Assembly (NCBI GenBank): GCA_002914845.1
Contig: JXTC01000397.1
Coordinates: forward strand, 101,559-165,558
DNA length: 64,000 nucleotides
Reading direction: 5' to 3'
Source of the DNA: Trema orientale
Lineage: Eukaryota; Streptophyta; Magnoliopsida; Rosales; Cannabaceae
The notes beneath the pieces were generated by a model. That model did no database searches. It saw nothing but the letters and a program-made list of their open reading frames with translations, and had not been told where the DNA came from. The position numbers and the translations under genes were made by a program. Shown one piece after another: positions 13,501 to 24,748 of the stretch (the first letter of the stretch is position 1; each line of letters begins with the position of its first letter).

Positions 13501-14445
13501 CTAAGTTCCAATTGCTTGTATTATCTCCAACAGAAATATAAAACTAACTATTATACTCGTGTAGCAATGGAGTTTCATCACACATCCATAGAACTTGATC
13601 CAATAATTTATAATAAGAACATGCAAATATATATACATACAATTCTGATCGCAAACAAAGAATTGGTTATGCAGAAATCACAAAAGGAAGGAAATTATTT
13701 GAAAGCAATAATTATCAGTGAAATTACCTTTGAAATGATTTACACCATACAAAAGAAATCATAATTCGACCAAGCCCTTTTTGTATTAAAACAATTCGGT
13801 AGAGGTCTGTTTCTTTCTATAATTGTATGTACGCACTTATATAATAGAGTTGAAGAGGAAAAAAAGGTGATAAAAATAAGGAGAGATTGATAGTGGTAAA
13901 AGTTACATCTAATAAACAACATATACTACTCAAGGACCAACATAACTAAAGTCAGTGTGTACAATATACGTAATTACATAATTTTCATTTGTATTATAAA
14001 ATATAAGTAAAATAAGCACACACATAAATAAGGATACAGATAAAAATAAAAACAAACAAAACTAATTCTCAATTATACAAGATTAAAAAAAATAAAGAAA
14101 AAAAAAACACAATTAATCAAATGTCTAAAATTATTACTTCTTACAGAATTACTACTAAACAACTTATCTAAACATGTATTTTCTAATCAAATAATTTATC
14201 AAGCAGTTATGTTTGGAATAGTGAAGTTAATACACGTCAGACTTGTACTAATGAGCTTTATTTGGAGCATTTCACTTAAAAAAAAAATTACATAGTAAAT
14301 ATAGATTAATAAAAATAACCCATATACTAAAATGAATCCTCACAATTAAAACTAATGTATATAAAAAAAATTATGCAATCATGTTATTATTGGCTTTTTA
14401 ATTACGTGAGGAATTGGGTGTCATTAGAAAATTCAGGATATCACA
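10556..14445 (-). repeat. 3' LTR of the gypsy element (left copy)
   Basis: The LTR runs from TGTAACATCC to GGATATCACA and is collinear with the right LTR over 10556-11155 and 12876-14445. The middle part (11156-12875) has no counterpart in the right copy. It holds a copia solo LTR (11203-12566) plus about 350 bp of original LTR that the other copy lost. Net length without the insert and its 5-bp duplication is about 2.5 kb. Reading frames inside, such as 13435-13764 and 10511-10741, are noncoding LTR sequence. Confidence 0.9.
11203..12566 (+). mobile_element. SIRE-like Ty1/copia solo LTR nested in gypsy LTR
   Basis: The insert starts TGTTCACTC, ends GGACTTACA and is flanked by a perfect 5-bp duplication, TTCCC (11198-11202 and 12567-12571). 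It lies inside the repeated GTTCCC/CGAAGGAACC motif of the host LTR. No internal retrotransposon sequence is present, so it is a solo LTR left by LTR-LTR recombination. Its 3' half (about 12110-12560) is recognisably the reverse complement of 60270-60800, which belongs to another copy of the family. Near that end, GGTTAGCTAACC is shared by both copies in near-identical form. Confidence 0.88.
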
Positions 14446-14458
14446 ATCCTCCCCTCCT
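14446..14458 (-). other. Polypurine tract of the gypsy element
   Basis: Read on the minus strand this is AGGAGGGGAGGAT, directly abutting the TGTGATATCC start of the 3' LTR. This is the position and composition expected for the plus-strand DNA primer in reverse transcription. Confidence 0.85.
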
Positions 14459-14459
14459 A

Positions 14460-17400
14460 ATAAAAATTTCGTCCTCGAAATTTGCTCACCAAATAATTCT
14501 AGATGTTAACTTCTCATTTCATCTTCTCGTTCTCATGTAGCCTCCTCAACAGAATGGTTTCGCCACAAGATTTTCACTAAAGGAATATTTTTGTTTCTTA
14601 CTTCTTTCTCCATTCTGTCCAAAATCTGAATAGGACATTCTTCATAGCTTAATTTTGGATCCAGTTCAAGTGGCTCCTGGCTAAGAACATAGGATGGATC
14701 TGATACATACTTTCTCAGTATAAAAATATGGAAGACGTTATGTACGCCTGATAACTCTGGGGGTAGGGCAAGTCTATAAGCGACATTCCCAACCTTCTCA
14801 AGGACCTCATAAGGATCTATAAATCTTGGGCTCAACTTTCTTTTCTTTCCAAATCTCATTACACCTTTCATAGGAGCTACTTTGAGAAATACTTTATCAC
14901 CAATAGAAAAGTGTAAGGGTCGACGTTTTGGATCTGCATAAAACTTCTGTCTACTTTGAGCTGCTATCATATATTTTTTGATATTTTCTACTACCTCAGC
15001 TGTATCTCTAACAATATCAGGACCCAAATATCATCGTTCTCTAACTTCATCCCAGTGAACTGGAGACCTACATTTTCTATATACAACATCTCATAAGGTG
15101 TAATACCAATCGTAGCTTGAAAGCTACTATTGATAACTCTATGAAAATAGAGTTAATTGTGCTATTTTATTAATTAAAAATGTGTGTCCTAGAGTAATTT
15201 TAATTTAGACTTTTAGTAATTTAAGTTATTTTATTTTATTTTAGTTTAAGTTTAGTTTTATTTAATTTTATTAGGTTTAGGTGTTTTAATTTAATTACTT
15301 TAAGTTAATTTAATTTGAAATAGATATTTATTAGATTTAGGTTTTTGATTTAATTTAATTTTGATTTGATTTAGGTTAAATAGAAAAGAAGAAAAAAAAA
15401 GAAATTCGGATTAAATCTTGGCCGTTGGATCAATCAGATTAATGGTCTTGATTGGAGAGTGTACTTCACACACAGAGGCTGAGAGTGGGGGAGGCAACAA
15501 AGGGGACAGCTGGGGCCCACGCGAACGAGAGATGGTGGAGGATTCTTTTGGGTGTCTGATCTGGTGCATCTCACATCTGGTGCACTTAGTTTCTCCCTCC
15601 AACAGGACAGCGCCATGTCAGCAAGTCAAAGTCAAGCTCCCTTTTAACCAATGAAGAGTTAGATTCGTGCCAAGCTCATGAAATGTGCCGCATAGGATAA
15701 TTGCCCTTGTATCAGATTTTGAATAGAAACGTGAGGAGAAAGAGAGAGTAAATTGTAAAGTGACACATCACACAACCAATCAAAATACAATATTGGAATC
15801 CATGAATGATTGGGAAATACTCTCTTTTCAGCTATAAAAGGACTACGGGAGAAGAGAAAAAGATACACAATTTCAGAGAGAGAAACACAGTAGTCCAGAG
15901 AGAGAAAATCTGTGGGAGATAGAGCAGTGGAGTGGAGCTTCTTCAACCGCAATTTCTCTAGTTTGATTTTATTTTCAATTTTAGAATTTTATTTTCTTTA
16001 GGATGTTTACATTTAATATTTTTATTTTTTTTAGTTTAATTATGTTCTAAATTTCTTTTCTAGGGTTACGATGTAGCCTAACTATGATGCTTTAATATTT
16101 TTCTTTCAATTTAGTCCATGAATTATTTTTCCTAGTTGAGTTTTTAATTTTATTCTTAATGCTTCTATTTAATTGGCCACTAAATAGATGATTCGTTAAT
16201 CATAATGAAACCAGAAGGAGATTTATGTGTCCAGTTCATTGGATTGAAAGCCATAAATTGCATGTAAAATAGGAATATATTTACATGGTTTGTGTAGTCG
16301 CTATATGAGTTTCCACGAATCTTAATGAATTCTTAATTAGTTTAATTCACATAGGAATATAGTGAATTGGTAATTAAGGATATTTTTACTTGAACTCAGG
16401 AGAGGATAATGAATAAACTAGGGAATCTCGACTATCAACTGGGGGAATAATTTTAGGCTAATGAGATAGAGAATTTTTAGAGTGGATTAGTTATGGTGAA
16501 ATCGGACACCCTAGGTTTAATTTCATTGATTTACATCACTTGTTATTTTTTGCTTTTAAATTTTCATTCTCGTTTATTTTTATTACTTTTATTTTATTTT
16601 TAGTTTTAATTTAATTTAATTTTTCTTTAGTCGATTGATTCAAATAAAATTAGGGTTAGCTAAATTTCGGTACTTAGTAAATCTACAGTCTTCGTGGGAC
16701 GATACTCATATTCACTACTTTATTACTTGTTTGCGATACGTGCACTCACGTTCTTATTTTACACAACAACTATTATAGGAGAACTCAATCAGTGGTAGAT
16801 AGTTATTCCACAACCCTTGGAAATCCATAACACAAAATCTAAGCATATCCTCTAAGATCTGAATAGTCCTCTCGGCCTGGTCATCTGTCTGAGGATGGAA
16901 TGCAGTACTAAATTTCAATTTAGTTCCCAAAGCTCGTTGTATACTTTCCCAGAATTTTGAAATAAATCTGGCGTCTCTATCTGAGATTATAGAAACTGGA
17001 ATTCCATGGAGCCTGAATATCTCTTTAATGTACAATGCTGCAAGTTTATCCATAGAGTAAGTCATGAAAATCGGAATAAAATGAACTGATTTAGTGTGTC
17101 TATATACTCTAACCCATACTACTGCATCTTAACGTGATACCATCTTTGGTAACCCAACTACGAAATCCATAGTGATTTCTTCCCATTTCCATTCAGGTAA
17201 CTGAAGTGGTTGTAGCTCTCCTGCTGGTCTTTTGTGCTCAGCCTTAATCTGATGACATGTTAGACAATGTTCCACAAACTTGAAAATATCCTTCTTCATT
17301 CCTGCTCACCAGTAAAGAGTTTTCAAATCATTGTACATTTAAGTTGAACCTGGATGGACTGAATATGGAGTATTGTGTGCTTCTACTAGGATTTCTTCCT

Positions 17401-19590
17401 TGATATTTTTGTCATCTAGTATGCATAGTCTACCCTGAAATCTGATAACTCCTTCAGCAGAACAACTAAAATCTGACTTTTTCCCTGACTCCGCTAATTC
17501 TTTATGCCCAATTAAATTTGGATCATCTTTTTGGCCCTGTTTGATTCTGTCTAATAAGGTAGACTGTAATGTCATAGTAGATAATCTACCAATGATCAAG
17601 TCAATACCTGATTTGCATAAATCTTCCTGCAAGGATTTCTCCAACTCGCGTAAAGCTATCAGATTCCCAGATGATTTCCTACTGAGTGCATCTACCACAG
17701 CATTGACTTTTCCTGGATGATAGCTGAGGTCACAATCATAATCTTTTACTAATTCTAGCTAATGTCTTTGTCTCATATTCAATTCTTTCTGAGTGAACAA
17801 ATACTTCAAACTTTTGTAATCAGTGAAAATTTCACAATGAACACCATATAGATAATGTCACCAAATCTTCAATGCAAATACCACTACTGCCAATTCTAAA
17901 TTATGAGTAGGATAATTGCGCTCGTAATCTTTTGGCTGTCTAGATGCATAAGTAATAACTTTCCCATTTTGCATGAGAATGCACCCCAGACCTTGTTTCG
18001 AAGTATCGCTGTAAATAACAAACCCTTCTGAACCCAAAGGTATAGTCAGGATTGGTGCTGAAATTAGTCTCTACTTCAATTCTTGAAAACTTTTCTCACA
18101 CTCGTCAGTCCATTTAAACTTGTTACTCTTCCTGGTTAATTATGTAAGTGGCATAACTATCTTAGAAAATCTCTCAATAAATCTCCTGTAATAGCCTGCT
18201 AAACCCAGAAAACTCCTTACTTCTATCACATTGGTAGGCCTAGACCAATTATTAACTACTTCAACCTTAGTTGAATCAGCAGAAATCCCATCTCGAGAAA
18301 CAATGTGACCAAGGAATGACACTGTTTCTAACCCCATTTCTTGAATTTAGCTTATAACTCCTTTTCTTTCAATATCTGAAGGGTGATTCTCAAATGCTCT
18401 CTATATTCTTCTCTGGATGTTGAATATACTAAAATGTCATTGATGAATACAATAACAAACTTATCTTGAAATTCCTTAAATATCCTGTTCATCAGATCCA
18501 TAAACGCTGCTGGAGTATTGGTCAGACCAAATGGTATCACCAGAAACTCATAATGGTCATACCGAGTTCTAAAGGCAGTCTTCAGACCATCTTCTTCTCT
18601 AACTCTTAACTGATGATAACCAGACCTCAAATCAATGTTCGAAGATACAGAGGCACCCTGTAGTTGATCAAACAAATCGTCAATACGCGGTAAGGGATAT
18701 TTGTTTTTAACTGTCACTTTGTTTATCTCTCTGTAGTCAATGCACAACCGCATAATTCCATCTTTCTTTTTCACAAATAAGACTGGTACACCCTATGGTG
18801 AAAAACTAGGACGTACAAATCCTTTGTCTAGCAATTCTTGTAACTGAATCAATAATTTTTTTTAACTCTGCTGGGGCCATCCTATAGGGTGTCTTAGAAA
18901 TGGGTGCAATACTTGGTACAAGTCAATAGGAAAGTTAATGTCTCTTACAGGTGACAAACCTAGCAAATCCTCTTGAAACACATCCAGAAAATCCTGTACA
19001 ACTGGTTCATCTTCTGGGCTCAACTTCTGCCCAATAGAGGTATCAAAAACACTGGCCAAATATCCCGTACCACCTTTTTCTAATAATTTCTGAGCTTTCA
19101 TGGCTAAAATCAAAGGAAACTTGGTTTTATATCGAGTACCCATAAGTATAAAATGGTCGGCATTAGGAGGATAAAATGTCACCATTTTCTTCTTATATTC
19201 AATCTCAGCAAAATACTTTGACAGCCAATCCATATCTAAAATGATTTCATAGTCATCATTATCAAGTACAATTAGGTCGGCAAATAACTCTCTATCATCC
19301 ACCATCACAGGACAAGCTTTCAAAATTTTGTCTGAATATATAACCTCTCTAGAGGGAAGTGTAGTACCAAATAGAGTACTCATCTGATTTATCAAACGAC
19401 CCAATCTCCTCACTAATGTTAATGATGCATGTGAGTGTATGGATCCTGAATCTATTAATGCATGAGCTATGATGCTAGAAATAAATATCTCACCTGTGAT
19501 CATAGATGGGTCTGCCTTAGTCTCGTCTCCAACAACTGTATCAGCAATAGCATACAGGTTCCCAACAAGTTTCTTCTGATCATTTTTCAT
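14460..19590 (-). pseudogene. Gypsy pol polyprotein, broken
   Basis: Domains appear in the normal chromovirus order. The aspartic protease (ALIDSGSIHSHAS, normally DSGATHSF) is at about 19480-19430. Reverse transcriptase spans about 18862-18350, with [22 protein letters not shown] at the 18740 end. RNase H with a TDECEKSFQELK start near 18110 runs to DALSRKSSGN near 17690. An HHCC integrase finger lies near 17330-17240 and the integrase core at about 17190-16774 (SDRDARF, STAFHPQTDDQAERT). After a nested solo LTR (15131-16768) integrase resumes with SFQATIG and ends with a chromodomain-like tail. The polymerase catalytic box reads FINDILVYS instead of FIDDILVYS: one of the two metal-binding aspartates is Asn. 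Several TGG or CGA codons are now stops. The protein cannot be active. Confidence 0.9.
15131..16768 (+). mobile_element. Tat/Athila-like solo LTR inside gypsy integrase
   Basis: The insert runs from TGATAACTC to ACACAACA and is flanked by the 5-bp duplication ACTAT (15126-15130 and 16769-16773). Removing it rejoins the integrase reading across IEFSYNS and SFQATIG. A TATA-like GCTATAAAAGG lies near 15832. The 3' end has the GTGGGACGATACTC and CGTGCACT words typical of Tat/Athila-class gypsy LTRs. No internal element sequence accompanies it, so it is a solo LTR, in the opposite orientation to its host element. The frames at 15418-15654 and 15659-15952 are within it and are not genes. Confidence 0.87.
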
Positions 19591-20648
19591 TTCAGGATAA
19601 TTCTTAATAAATGACCACTTTTATCCCATTTGTAGCATAATCCTGCACCTTTACGACACTCTCCAGAATGATTATTCCCACATGATGGGCAAGGTGGTAT
19701 AGTTGACGTGGTAGTCCACTGGTCAGGCCTGGGATGCTTACCTTGATCAGATGGGGTCTGTTGAGTTGGAGCTCCCTTCCTTTTTATATCCTGAGGACGT
19801 TGAACCTGAGTCTGTCCTTCTCTATTTCTTTGAAAACTAGGTCTGAAACCCCTTTGCATTTCTCTAGTCAGTCTTTCTCTCGTAATTTTTTCCTCGTCCA
19901 AAACATCTTTCTCTGCTTGCTCAGCATCTAATGCCCTATCTGTAATCTGAGCAAATAGTACATCTCGAATTCCACCTGATTTCAAGTCCCTAACAATAGT
20001 TTTCCTTAGACCTTGCATAAACTAATCTACCTTAAGCTCATTGGTGGCAACCATGTGAAGTGCATAACGTGATAACTCGTCAAACTTGCAGATGTATTCT
20101 GTAATAGACATCTCTCCCTGTTTCAGATTGGCAAACTCTACCCTTCTGCTGGCTTTCATGGCATCAGTAAAATACTTTCCATAAAAAAACTCTCTAAACT
20201 GCTCCCAAGTCATAGCAGTGACATCATGAATAGTACTCATAGTGTCCCACCAATATTCAACATGATGTCTCAGCATAAAACTAGCATAAGGGACTTTTTC
20301 TGCATCAGGAACCTTGGCGTAAACTAGCATACGCTCAGTGGTCCTAATCCACTGCTCAGATTATATTGGATCAACCCCACCATCAAAAGTTGGAGGCTGG
20401 AGTTTCCTAAATCTTTCCCTAGTACTTTCACTAGCATCCTGCCTCTGTTGAGGTGGTGGTGGTGGACGGTTAGGTTGATTTTCTTGTCTCATACATTGCT
20501 CTAATATGTTTTGAATCAAAGAAGCTAGCTGTTCAATTTGATTACCACCCTGTGAAGAAGATGCACCTCTATCGATATTATCTTGACCTCGAGTAGTCAT
20601 CGTATTGATATCCTGACACCCAGAATCTATTGCTCTAATTATAGCCAA
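19587..20648 (-). pseudogene. Gypsy gag, broken
   Basis: The frame opens at 20648 (MAIIRAIDSG) and carries a proline-rich stretch (NRPPPPPQQRQ) near 20470. The retrotransposon gag core follows at about 20380-20030 (RFRKLQPPTFDGG, then YWWDTM, EFFYGKYF, LKQGEMSITEY). A stop interrupts between about 20360 and 20330, and another near 20020. The C-terminal part has zinc-knuckle remnants near 19670-19590: CPSCGNNHSGEC, then LCYKWDKSGHL, where the second knuckle has lost its second Cys (now Trp) and its last Cys. Gag would form the virus-like particle. This copy is non-functional. Confidence 0.85.
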
Positions 20649-20797
20649 TAATAATCATTAACATAACATGCAATACAGTGACAAAGCAGTAATTTATATC
20701 TAAATGTATATCACATACTTACAAAGGAGTGAGGCTTTCTTTCTTTCCTAATGTGTGTATATAAGCGGTCTACAGAATCATTTAAAAAAAAACACAA

Positions 20798-20809
20798 GCT
20801 CTGATACCA
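20798..20809 (-). other. Primer binding site, tRNA-iMet type
   Basis: The minus strand reads TGGTATCAGAGC, the standard plant retrotransposon match to the 3' end of initiator tRNA-Met. It lies two bases inside the 5' LTR end at 20812. Confidence 0.92.
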
Positions 20810-20811
20810 AC

Positions 20812-23800
20812 TATAACATCTAACGATTCCACACACGTATGTAAAAGATATTTGTATAAATATTTAGCAAAATCGGGAGACACTACTCGACTTAGAACTG
20901 ATAAAAGCAGAGAAAATAAAAAAAATTCAAACATTCTAGAAGAAAAAGGAAAACTCCACTCATAATTATACATACTCCGATGCATACATCTATACGCCCT
21001 TATAAAGTGGGCCTATCATAAAATATACATAATATATACACACTCAAAATAGGTACAAAATCCTCTGTCAGAAAATCACAGCGTCAAAATGCTCATATAC
21101 ACAAACCATAGTCAGAAAGTAGTTGCTCCTCCTCCGATCTCAAATATCAGTAGTACCCTTTGCAATGTAAGAATATTTATGAGTATAAAACTCAGTAAGT
21201 AAAATATACAGATGCAGAGTGCATATAAAATAAAACAGATAATCATATGGTTGGGATCCCTATATATATTGTATTACCTGACAAGACTGTGAATTGCATA
21301 CTGAGCCACTCAAAGATCATATAACAGAGCATGAGCCGTTGTACAGAGGTCTTGAGCCCCAAAGAATCCCGTCTGTCTCCAGCAGAGATCTACCCCATAC
21401 CGCTATCAGAACACATGATCACATCATGAACGCAGCGGAATAATTAGCGGATTTAGGTTTTAAAATATTTACATGAAAATAATTTTCATAACCATATTAC
21501 ATGCATATATCATATACAGGATCATGTATAACATAAATCAAATCTAGATGCATAAACCCTAGAGATGGGATTAGGGTTTACCTCTTGTAGCGTGCTCCTT
21601 CTTAATCTCCTTGTAGATGGTGATCAAACCTCCAACCCTAGATCTTCTTGCCTATCCTCTTGCTCTTGGTTGACGAGATGAATGGGCACCAAGTTGAATC
21701 CTTTGTTGGAGAACGATCAAGAACACCTTCTTGATCTTTTGGAACACCGGGACGTGAGATGAGACCGTGAGATGGTAGGAAACTTTTTCTCTCTCACTTA
21801 GCCTTGGGTTGGCCGAAAAATCTCTCCCTCTCACTATGCCTTAGGCGTGTAGCTCTCTTAGAGTTACTGTACAATTTTTTCTCTCATGTATCTTATATAT
21901 ATGAGGCCAAAAACTGCTAACCCTAGTCCAACTAGGATTGGGCTTGTTCTCCAATTTGGGCTTTGGGTGTATTTTTATAAATATGTCCAACCCATGAAAC
22001 TTATTTATAAAAATACTAACTTATGTGTAGAATCATTATTTTACACAGTTTCACGAAACTAATTTCACAAATACCACCAACCAATTAATGAGCTTTATTG
22101 AGTTAGACAAGGGACCTAATGGATCCAAATAATCTAAGCTCCAATAATATGATAAATACATAATAACTCTTATTATGGTATTTATATAAATATTATTAGT
22201 AAAGGGGACACTCTACTAAAGGCCCAATACTGTACTCTTAGAATAGATGTCATGCCTTTTATAGAGATTTAATCAACTAGCCTTGATTAATCGATCCATC
22301 TAGCATATTCTATACCACATATAGAATCCCTATACAATGCAGTAGTTGGATAGGTGAAATTACCGTAATACCCCTCCAACACCTATTTACCTTTAAGTTA
22401 CCATCTTTCTATCAAGGAATAATGTTGTCGATAATTTTATTCTCAATGGTCATTTAGACAAAATTATCAACCAATTCACAAAGTGAATACTAAGATCTTA
22501 GATTTAATTATTCTATGAATCTTGAAAGAACCTAAAGTGGCATTAATGTATAGTGTCCTTAACTATTTGGTGTTCCCATCAATTCATAAACCATAACCTC
22601 CAATATGCCAGAGTTCACCTCTTATTTCATAGAGGTTAATCTTTTAACAAATCAAAATGCTATAACCCATGAAAGCAAGTCCAATCAAATATCAAGGATT
22701 AAGATCTATATGCTAAGAGCTAGTTTGTGGTAATATAAGAATTGAGTTACGGCACTCCAATTCTTTATATTGCCTGGTCCAGTTCAATACACATAACTTA
22801 TTTATGTTGTACTAGTGTTTCTATCAGAAGTCACATACTTTAATGATTTGAGACCCATCATTCCCGTTGAGATAGGCAAACACTAAAACCTATAGTAAAT
22901 AAAGTATTCCATCTTTATTTACAGATTGTGAACTAATTCATTTAGACTTAGATAAAGAAACAAGTCTCCCCATAATTAACACTTAATCATGTTTGTTTCT
23001 TTATACACAAACAAAGTCATGGAATCTTTTTCAGATAAATAAACTATTCAACTAAGATAGTTTAATCTAGCAAATATCATAATTGCATATAAGAGAAAGT
23101 TGTTTATACTCAAAAGGGTATAATTGGAAATATGCTTTTTAGGACAAATATCCCAACAAAAAGAACTGATATTTAGCTTTGGCTTAGAGAAGTATAATTT
23201 TCCAAAAAAAAATTGATATAAATTCTTATTACATTAAGTAGTAAATAACAAGGCCAATAGGAATTATCCGAGAGGACATTACTTCTCATGAATAATTTAG
23301 CTTTTTAAAACAATCATTATCATAACACTACAAATATAGAGCTCCAGTATTACTTCTTATTATTACATAGAGCACAAAGCCATAACATAATTTTTACAAC
23401 CAAAAGAAAAATCTAATTACTATACAAGTCAGTCAAACATAATCATATAGATATATAGTCATGCACAAAGAAAATATGAAGCCATTTAAACTAAACAAAT
23501 GTTACGAATAAAGGGCACCATCTAAGCCTAATCACAAATTCATTTAATTATCCTTTGCCACAAAATATGTCTAAGATATAGCAAAAGATAACAAGTAATA
23601 TAAAACAGGTACTAGGTTAATTTCAAGACTAAGAATTATCTATAACAAAAATAATAAAAAAGATTATTAGTATAACGTTTCTCCAAGTTTAACAAATACA
23701 ATTTCATGCATGGCTCAATTTTATATACATACCTATAAACAAAATAATCAAGTACAATCACGATTATCAAGTCCACTAAGTTCCACTAAGTTTCAATTGC

Positions 23801-24748
23801 TTGTATTATCTCTGACAAAAATATAAAACTAAGAATTATACTAGTGTAGCAATGGAGTTTCATCACACATCTATACAACTTGATCCAATAATTCATAATA
23901 AGAACGTGTAAATATATATACATACAATTTTCATTAGAAACAAAGAATTAGTTATGCAGAAATCACAAAAGGAAGGAAATTATTTGAAAGCAATAATTAT
24001 CAGTGAAATTACCTTTGAAATGATTACACCATACAAAAGAAATCATAAATTTGACCAAGCCCTATTTGCAGTAAAACAATTCGGTAGAGGTATGTTTCTT
24101 TCTGTAATTGTATGTACACACTTGTATAATAGAGTTGAAGAGGAAAAAAGGGTGATGAAAATAATGAGAGATTGACGGTGGTAAAAATTGCATCCAATAA
24201 ACAACATATACTACTCAAGGGCCGACATAACTAAAGTCGGATTGTAAAATATATGTAATTGCATAATTTTTATTTGTATTATAAAATATAAATAAAATAA
24301 GCACATACATAAATAAGGATACAGATAAAAATAAAAACAAACAAAACTAATTCTCAATTATACATGATAAAAAAAAAATAAAGAAAAAAAACACAATTAA
24401 TAAAATGTCTAAAATTATTACTTCTTATAGAATTACTACTAAACAACTTATCTAAACATGTATTTTCTAATCAAATAATTTATCAAGTAGTTATGTTTGG
24501 AATAGTGAACTTAATACACGTCAGACTTGTACCAATGAGCTTTATTTGAAGCATTTCACTGAAAAAAAAATTACATAGTAAATATAGATTAATAAAAATA
24601 ACCCATATACTAAAATAAATCCTCACAATTGAATTTTACATAAATGAAACTAACATATATAAAAAAAAAAAAAATTATGCAATCATGTTATTATTGGCTT
24701 TTAATTATGTGAGGAATTAGGTGTCATTAGGAAATTCAGGATATCACA
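20812..24748 (-). repeat. 5' LTR of the gypsy element (right copy)
   Basis: It is collinear with the left LTR: 20812-21413 matches 10556-11155, and 23159-24748 matches 12880-14445. The tip facing the primer site reads TATAACATC, a G-to-A change from TGTAACATC. A copia-type LTR (21414-23158) replaces the middle of this copy, and LTR sequence equivalent to about 11156-12875 of the left copy (less its own solo LTR) is missing. The sequence beyond the outer end (24749-24765) is not a target duplication but resembles the polypurine tract and internal sequence next to the left LTR. Confidence 0.88.
21414..23158 (-). mobile_element. Copia-type LTR, apparently end-deleted, in gypsy 5' LTR
   Basis: On the minus strand it starts TGTTGGGATATTTG at 23158 and runs left to GAACGCAGCGG near 21430. 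It matches the better-preserved solo LTR at 37205-38871 along its length, for instance GAGTTACGGCAC and CACTAGTGTTTCTATC. The left limit is uncertain: gypsy LTR homology stops at about 21413, the flanking base sequence does not match AAAAG on the other side, and LTR sequence is missing there. A deletion across the left junction is the simplest reading. Confidence 0.78.

Larger units (their letters stand above)
10556..24748 (-). mobile_element. Ty3/gypsy retrotransposon, probable Tekay/Del chromovirus
   Basis: The element reads right to left. Its 5' LTR is at 20812-24748, primer site at 20798-20809, gag and pol follow, polypurine tract at 14446-14458, and 3' LTR at 10556-14445. LTR ends are TGTRACATCC/GGATATCACA-like inverted tips; the right-hand copy has TATAACATC. 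The integrase C-terminus with a chromodomain-like tail (SVEEAT followed by EREDEMRS) supports the Tekay/Del lineage of chromoviruses. LTRs differ at many positions, all genes carry stops, and at least three other LTRs are nested inside, so this is an old insertion. No matching 5-bp target duplication is visible at the outer ends. Confidence 0.9.

Noticed and set aside
13435-13764. 109-codon frame on the plus strand
   Set aside because: Lies inside the gypsy LTR; the matching place in the other LTR copy (23700-24020) does not keep the frame.
15418-15952. Several frames of 60-97 codons on both strands
   Set aside because: They lie within the Tat/Athila-like solo LTR, including its promoter-leader region, and lack protein-like motifs.
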